Shown here: positions 7,454-11,088 of the stretch, piece by piece
Layout of the letters: the number at the start of each line of letters is the position of its first letter
How positions within the stretch are numbered: position 1 is the stretch's first letter
Assembly (NCBI GenBank): GCA_003154025.1
Contig: PMCE01000483.1
Span: forward strand, 7,623-18,710
DNA: 11,088 nt
Source of the DNA: Syntrophaceae bacterium
Lineage (GTDB): Bacteria > Desulfobacterota > SM23-61
Direction of reading: 5' to 3'
Notes under the pieces: model-generated
Seen by the model: the letters and a program-made list of their open reading frames with translations, nothing else
Told to the model about the DNA's origin: nothing
Database searches by the model: none
Made by a program: the position numbers and the translations under genes

Positions 7454-7889
7454 CAGGTCGCGCGCGAGCGGGGCGTCAAGCCGGAGCTGGGGTGTTTCGA
7501 CGCCGGGCATGTCCGGCTGGCGGTCCAGCTGATCAAACAGGGTTTGGTAGGCCCCCTATCTTTTTCAGATTTGCCTGGGGGTGGCGGAAGGGATGGAGGC
7601 GGGGTGCAAGAATTTCATGTTTATGAAGGAGATCATCCCCCAAAAGGACGTGGTTTGGACCACTCTGGGAATCGGCCGTGAGGAGTTTCCCATGGCCACC
7701 ATGTCCATCTTGAACGGCGGCCATATCCGAGTCGGCTTCGAGGATAACGTCTTCCTGTCCCGCGGGGTGCTGGCCAAGAGCAATGCGGAACTGGTGGAAA
7801 AGGCCGTCCGGCTGGCCAGGGAACTAGGCCGAGAGATCGCTACGCCGGAAGAAGTTCGCCAGATGCTCCATATCAAGAAAAAGCCTTGA
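7454..7889 (+). pseudogene. Beta-keto acid cleavage enzyme (BKACE/DUF849, Kce-like), truncated and frameshifted
   Basis: Intact members condense a beta-keto acid with acetyl-CoA and cleave it, e.g. 3-keto-5-aminohexanoate in lysine fermentation. Only the C-terminal half, about 145 of about 290 residues, is present. It reads in three frames: VARERGVKPELGCFDAGHVR up to about 7551, PPIFFRFAWG from 7552 to about 7580, then VAEGMEAGCKNF to the TGA at 7887-7889. Each change equals loss of one base, at a C5 run (7552-7556) and a G5 run (7577-7581). HIRVGFEDN at 7722-7748 retains the Arg and the Glu that matches the zinc ligand Glu230 of the characterised Kce. The N-terminal His-x-His zinc ligands are gone, so the product could not work. 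SRGVLAKSNAELVEKAVRLA is highly conserved, suggesting recent decay. The two shifts might be assembly errors, but the missing N-terminus is not explained that way. Confidence 0.85.
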
Positions 7890-7928
7890 TCATCCGGCAC
7901 CGAGATTTTTGGGGCATAAAATTATATG

Positions 7929-7946
7929 GACCCGCCATGGTGGGTC
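7929..7946. terminator. Possible terminator hairpin between convergent genes
   Basis: GACCCGCCATGGTGGGTC is an 18-bp near-perfect palindrome with one G-T wobble. It lies between the BKACE remnant (plus strand) and the CMD-like gene (minus strand), both ending towards it. On the minus strand it is followed by ATATAATTTTAT, a weak T-rich tail, so it may end the CMD transcript. On the plus strand no T-tract follows. Confidence 0.35.
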
Positions 7947-7992
7947 TAAAGAACTCGGGAATAATGCCCGAGGCAAAAATTCGTTCCATCAT

Positions 7993-8619
7993 TTATCCAT
8001 TTTTATCGGGGCCCAGGGGCGCAAGGGGCCGCGATCCGTCGTTCGGCACGACCTCGGCGGTGTTCAACAGCATCGAGACCAGCGTGTACGCGCCGCTGAC
8101 GGCCATAAGGTCCACCAACCGCTGTTCACCCAGCATTTCCTTCGCTTGTTTGAAGGTAGCGTCACTGACGACATGGGTTCGGTGCATCTCCGTGCAGAAA
8201 TCGTAGACCACCGCCTCGTCGGGTTGCATCCCTTCCGGCCGCTTGCCCTGCGCCAGGTCGGCCATCACGGCCTCAGACAGCCCCGCCTTCTTAGCATACC
8301 CATGGTGTGCCCACCACTCGTACTGGGACGACCAGTGCCGCGCCGTGATCATGATGGCGAATTCATTCAGCCGGAGCGGAAGGGAGGTCTTAAAGCGGAG
8401 GTAATCGAGGAGCCTCGTGAGCCGGTCGGCCATCTCGGGGCTGCGCAACATGACATTCCACGGACCGCCTATGCCGCTGCTGGATTGCTTCGTGATTTCG
8501 GCGGCGACGCGCCGCTGCTCTCCGCTCAGCGTCTCTTTGGTGAGTTGCGGAAAGCGGTCGCTGCCAGTCTGCGCCCGGGCCACCGTCCCGCCCAGGGCCA
8601 TCCCGATCATTCGTTCCAC
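7993..8619 (-). CDS. Carboxymuconolactone decarboxylase family protein
   Basis: This 208-residue all-helical protein belongs to the CMD/AhpD superfamily. Prototypes decarboxylate gamma-carboxymuconolactone in protocatechuate degradation or act as AhpD peroxidase partners. The core is at about residues 76-125: LRLNEFAIMITARHWSSQYE followed by WWAHHGYAKKAGLSE. The AhpD redox motif CxxCxxxH is replaced by SxxExxxH (S98, E101, H105), so a thiol peroxidase role is excluded and an acid-base enzyme fits better. DEAVVYDFCTEMHRTHVVSD and a late YTLVSMLLN segment are typical of the subfamily. I chose GTG at 8619 because a complete GGAGGTGAT lies at 8632-8624; the in-frame ATG at 8634 overlaps that site. 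The N-terminus (MIGMALGGTVARAQ) could be a short, weak export signal. The gene lies 212 bp downstream of the TRAP permease on the same strand. Its substrate is unknown. Confidence 0.88.
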   Translation of the reverse strand: MERMIGMALGGTVARAQTGSDRFPQLTKETLSGEQRRVAAEITKQSSSGIGGPWNVMLRSPEMADRLTRLLDYLRFKTSLPLRLNEFAIMITARHWSSQYEWWAHHGYAKKAGLSEAVMADLAQGKRPEGMQPDEAVVYDFCTEMHRTHVVSDATFKQAKEMLGEQRLVDLMAVSGAYTLVSMLLNTAEVVPNDGSRPLAPLGPDKNG

Positions 8620-8623
8620 GGGT

Positions 8624-8632
8624 ATCACCTCC
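8624..8632 (-). promoter_or_regulatory. Full-length Shine-Dalgarno site deciding the CMD start
   Basis: GGAGGTGAT on the minus strand is complementary to nine bases of the 16S rRNA 3' end. It is followed by ACCC and then GTG at 8619. The spacing is ideal for the GTG and impossible for the upstream in-frame ATG at 8634, which overlaps the site. Confidence 0.75.
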
Positions 8633-8764
8633 ATAGGTTGGTCATCGTTACCGGAGCCGGTTTACCAAAGTACTGCCGGTATGGGTAGAGCTCATTCTTG
8701 CGGGGGAGGAATGTTCATAAAAATAGTTTTCGTTTATGGCCACAGGGCCGCGGTGCATGTTCGA

Positions 8765-8790
8765 TAGGGGCGATTCCTGAATCGCCCCTA
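8765..8790. repeat. 26-bp palindrome, GTAGGGGC family copy 3
   Basis: TAGGGGCGATTC and GAATCGCCCCTA are perfectly complementary around CT. The outer arm lacks the terminal G/C pair of copies 1 and 4. It lies between the TRAP permease stop and the CMD-like gene, in the 212-bp gap. No T-tract follows on either strand. If the two genes are co-transcribed it would form a hairpin in the mRNA between them. Confidence 0.85.
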
Positions 8791-8831
8791 CCTCCGATGC
8801 TGATAGTTGCGGCGTTCGATATCATTTGATC

Positions 8832-10739
8832 TTAGGGTGAAACCCCATCCTTAACGGTTCGTCTCGAAGCAAAGTAATAGATCAAATTTACACAGCCTAC
8901 GATGAGGAGACCCACCAGGGTGGTATAAATCTCCGGGAAGGCGATCAATAAACCCCCGGCGACCATGAAAATACGGGAGGGCCAATTGATCTGACCTATG
9001 CCCCAGAGGTAACCCTCTAGAGCGGAGCCTAAGTAATAAATACCCACGACCGCGAAGGTGGTAAATAGCAGAACTTCCCACCAGGCCCCATGGGTCAGCA
9101 AAGCGGGATTATAGGCGAAGAAGAAAGGAATGATGTATTTCACCGCCCCGAGCCTCATGGCGGTCCATCCGGTCTGCATAAAATTCGAGCCGGCCAGCCC
9201 GCTGGCGGCGCTGACGCATAGAGCGACCGGCGGGGTGATCTCGGATAAAACCCCCCAGTAGAAAACAAAAAGATGCGCGGCCAGGGGATCGATCCCCAAG
9301 GCGATGAGTGCGGGGACCATGACGATGGCCAGGAAAATATAACAGGCCGTGATGGTCATTCCCAGCCCCAGCACAAAACTCGAAATCGCTCCCATCAGAA
9401 GGATAAGGAAAATATTATTTCCCACCGCTCCGACTAACTCCCGGGAGAATGCGAGGGCTACGCCGGTTATCGAGAGGCCTCCGATGATGAGCCCGGCGGC
9501 AGCCAGAATGGCTACCAGCTGGGTCACGACCTTTCCTATGCTGGCGATCAATTCTATAAACTTAGTCCAATTTAAGCGGGTTTCCTTTTTGATCATCGCC
9601 AAAGCGACCAGAACCCCACTTGCGTAGTAAGGGGCCCTGGCTTCCATCCGCAGATTCAGCAGCAGATAGACCAATACGACAATACCAAGAATGTAGAACC
9701 AGCCGTCTTTGAGGGTCCCCCAGAAGGAGGGCAGCTCTTCCTTGGATAGGCCCTTCAAGTTGGCTTTGGCGGCGTAACCATCCACCTGGACGAAAAGGCC
9801 GAGGTAATAAAGACAGGCGGGAATAAACGCTCCGATCGCTACGAAGGCATAAGGAACGTTCAAAAAAGATGCCATGATAAAGGCCGCAGCCCCCATGACC
9901 GGGGGCATGATCGGCCCGCCCGTGGAGGCGCAGGCTTCAATGGCCGCAGCCATATGCGCCGGGAAGCCGGTGTTCTTCATGGCCGAGATGGTCATGGCGC
10001 CGATGGTAAGCGTATTGGAAGTCGTGCTCCCGCTGATCATGCCGAAAAAGGCGCTGGCCAAAATACTGATCTTGGCCGCCCCCCCCCGCGTATGGCCCAA
10101 CAGGGACTGGGCCAGCTTGAAAAAGAAGGCCCCCCCGCCGGTACTCTGCAATACGATTCCGAACACCATGAAGCCGATCAGCAGGGTACAGACCACGTCC
10201 AAGGGAATTCCCAGAATGCCGCTCGTTCCCATGGCGTACAGACGGGCCGTAGTCAAGAGGTCGTAGGATTGTCCCTGCAAAAACCCGGGCATGTAGATCG
10301 CAAAGAAAGGAAAGACCGAAAAGATCAAACACATGAGGACCATGTAGATGTCGGTGGACCGGCGCACCGCTTCCAAGACCAGAAGCCACAGGAAAACGCT
10401 GAAAAGGGTCGGGACCAGGGGAGCGCGATATTCCCAGCCTCGTTCGATAATCTCCTTTCCATGGATCCCTAAATAGACACCGATGATGACGGTAATCAGG
10501 AAAAGAGCCATGTCGTACCAGGGCACCTTGTCGGCGGCGGACTTTGCCCCAGGGTAAATAATGAAGGCGCTGGAAAGGTAAAAGGCCAGGCTCAGGTATA
10601 AATAGGAGGTGTCCAGGGGGGAAAAACCGAACAAAGCCAGGCTGAAGAGCTGGTTGATGGCCAATATAATCCCCAAGGTTGAAAAGATAATAAAGATGAC
10701 GTGCCAAAACCTCCCGATTTGGGAAAACCTGCTCTCCAT
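8832..10739 (-). CDS. TRAP transporter fused permease (DctQ-DctM fusion, TAXI type)
   Basis: This is the membrane component of a sodium- or proton-driven, binding-protein-dependent secondary importer for organic acids or amino acids. It has 635 residues. The first part, roughly residues 10-130, is the DctQ-like 4-helix region, with a loop near 62-75 and the LVLEAVRRSTD segment near 120-130. The rest is the DctM-like 12-helix region. Its signature is at about 233-251 (GMISGSTTSNTLTIGAMTI), followed by EACASTGGPIMPPVMGAAAF at about 268-287. I chose the ATG at 10739 because GGAG lies 9 nt upstream; the in-frame TTG at 10745 is too close to it. Fused permeases usually partner with a TAXI-type binding protein, often encoded adjacent, but none is visible in the window. 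It may lie beyond 11088. The substrate is unknown. Confidence 0.93.
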   Translation of the reverse strand: MESRFSQIGRFWHVIFIIFSTLGIILAINQLFSLALFGFSPLDTSYLYLSLAFYLSSAFIIYPGAKSAADKVPWYDMALFLITVIIGVYLGIHGKEIIERGWEYRAPLVPTLFSVFLWLLVLEAVRRSTDIYMVLMCLIFSVFPFFAIYMPGFLQGQSYDLLTTARLYAMGTSGILGIPLDVVCTLLIGFMVFGIVLQSTGGGAFFFKLAQSLLGHTRGGAAKISILASAFFGMISGSTTSNTLTIGAMTISAMKNTGFPAHMAAAIEACASTGGPIMPPVMGAAAFIMASFLNVPYAFVAIGAFIPACLYYLGLFVQVDGYAAKANLKGLSKEELPSFWGTLKDGWFYILGIVVLVYLLLNLRMEARAPYYASGVLVALAMIKKETRLNWTKFIELIASIGKVVTQLVAILAAAGLIIGGLSITGVALAFSRELVGAVGNNIFLILLMGAISSFVLGLGMTITACYIFLAIVMVPALIALGIDPLAAHLFVFYWGVLSEITPPVALCVSAASGLAGSNFMQTGWTAMRLGAVKYIIPFFFAYNPALLTHGAWWEVLLFTTFAVVGIYYLGSALEGYLWGIGQINWPSRIFMVAGGLLIAFPEIYTTLVGLLIVGCVNLIYYFASRRTVKDGVSP

Positions 10740-10771
10740 GATCAAGATCTCCTCGAAAAAAATCCCTAAGT

Positions 10772-10794
10772 AGTGATTAGTGTCAGTGTCAGTG
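10772..10794. repeat. Short AGTG word repeats in the TRAP leader
   Basis: AGTG occurs at 10772, 10779, 10785 and 10791, spaced 7, 6 and 6 bp, within TAGTGATTAGTGTCAGTGTC and the following AGTGA. It lies about 33-55 bp upstream of the TRAP start codon. It may be a regulator-binding cluster or a small slippage repeat. Confidence 0.4.
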
Positions 10795-10972
10795 ATTCGG
10801 GAGAAGAAAGGATTTTTTCACTGATCCGAAATACTTACCCTGACATGTCTTATAGAATTTCGTGTTCCGAATTTCGAATGTATCGTTCTGTTGCCTAACT
10901 GCTAGAAGGGAATTCTCGGATTTGGAAGGGTAAAAACCTAGGCTTTTTCCACGACCCTGCGGGATAACATGC

Positions 10973-11000
10973 GTAGGGGCGGTTCGCGAACCGCCCCTAC
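10973..11000. repeat. Perfect 28-bp palindrome, GTAGGGGC family copy 4
   Basis: GTAGGGGC and GCCCCTAC flank the core GGTTCGCGAACC, and the whole 28 bp is self-complementary. Relative to copy 1 the core differs at three symmetric base-pair positions, each change compensated on the other arm. It lies upstream of the TRAP permease gene, far from its start. It has no T-tract. Confidence 0.9.
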
Positions 11001-11042
11001 ACCGTGCCCGGCGAATTTGTTTGATATCTCCTTCTTACCTAT

Positions 11043-11057
11043 CTCGCGAAGCGCGGG
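11043..11057. repeat. Small REP-like hairpin at the right edge
   Basis: CTCGCG and CGCGGG pair (one G-T wobble) around AAG, followed by ATTGA. The sequence resembles the CCCGC...GCGGGATTGA units at 7387-7405. It may be the edge of a larger repeat continuing beyond the window, or decayed sequence. Confidence 0.4.
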
Positions 11058-11088
11058 ATTGATTTTCGTTTGGTGCCAAATGGCTAAT

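Larger units (their letters stand above)
10740..11088. other. 349-bp gene-free region upstream of the TRAP permease
   Basis: No gene is recognisable. It holds the TRAP ribosome binding site (GAGGAG, about 10749-10754), a cluster of AGTG words (10772-10794) and an AGTGA/TCACT inverted pair (10791-10795 and 10818-10822). It also holds the 28-bp palindrome at 10973-11000 and a small REP-like hairpin at 11043-11057. A TATAAG on the minus strand near 10850 could be a -10 box but lacks a good -35, so no promoter is called. Confidence 0.6.

Noticed and set aside
7552..7581. Programmed frameshifting to make a functional BKACE protein
   Set aside because: Two separate slips would be required and the zinc-binding N-terminal half is absent, so decay or sequencing error is far more likely.
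7909..8688. 259-codon open frame on the plus strand across the CMD-like gene
   Set aside because: It lies opposite a conserved enzyme with an ideal ribosome binding site. Its histidine- and arginine-rich translation resembles no family.
9937..10707. 256-codon open frame on the minus strand inside the TRAP permease gene
   Set aside because: It overlaps the permease in another frame of the same strand and lacks conserved motifs, while the permease frame is unmistakable.

Overview
The window is an uptake-and-metabolism stretch of a bacterial chromosome. Three unrelated families of solute transporter lie side by side: an ABC peptide/opine-type importer, a tripartite tricarboxylate transporter (TTT), and a fused TRAP permease. 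With them are a carboxymuconolactone-decarboxylase-family enzyme and the broken C-terminal half of a beta-keto acid cleavage enzyme (BKACE, DUF849). Fairly high GC, GTG starts, strong Shine-Dalgarno sites, TTT and TRAP carriers next to a BKACE gene, and many short intergenic palindromes suggest a Gram-negative, acid- and peptide-scavenging bacterium. A Desulfobacterota (deltaproteobacterial)-like soil or sediment lineage fits best. This is an inference from gene content and repeat style, with low confidence.

Layout. Positions 1-3612 (minus strand): an ABC importer operon transcribed leftwards, with solute-binding protein (3612-2047), DppB-type permease (1784-837), DppC-type permease (831-7) and the start codon of the next gene at the very edge (3-1), presumably an ATPase. 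A 262-bp gap with two palindromes separates the binding protein from the permeases. Positions 3613-4129: a gene-free divergent regulatory region with a REP-like hairpin, a tandem 12-bp repeat and a textbook sigma70 promoter pointing right. Positions 4130-7185 (plus strand): the TTT operon in the order tctB-tctA-tctC. Positions 7333-7889: a composite repeat, then a 5'-truncated BKACE remnant with two -1 frameshifts in homopolymer runs. Positions 7993-8619 (minus strand): the carboxymuconolactone-decarboxylase-like protein. Positions 8832-10739 (minus strand): the fused DctQM TRAP permease, with no binding protein inside the window. Positions 10740-11088: a leader with short AGTG repeats and another palindrome.

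How the parts may work together. The binding protein and two permeases of the ABC system form one importer with ATPases encoded beyond the left edge. TctC captures a carboxylate in the periplasm and hands it to the TctA/TctB membrane pair. The BKACE remnant just downstream of tctC hints that the TTT system once supplied a keto or carboxylic acid to that enzyme. The TRAP permease and the CMD-like enzyme could form a second uptake/degradation pair, but a 212-bp gap with a palindrome lies between them.

The least expected features are a dispersed family of palindromes with constant GTAGGGGC / GCCCCTAC arms and compensated changes in the core, the decayed BKACE gene abutting a repeat, and the tandem 12-mer directly upstream of the tct promoter. 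I see no CRISPR array, tRNA, rRNA, transposase or defence system.
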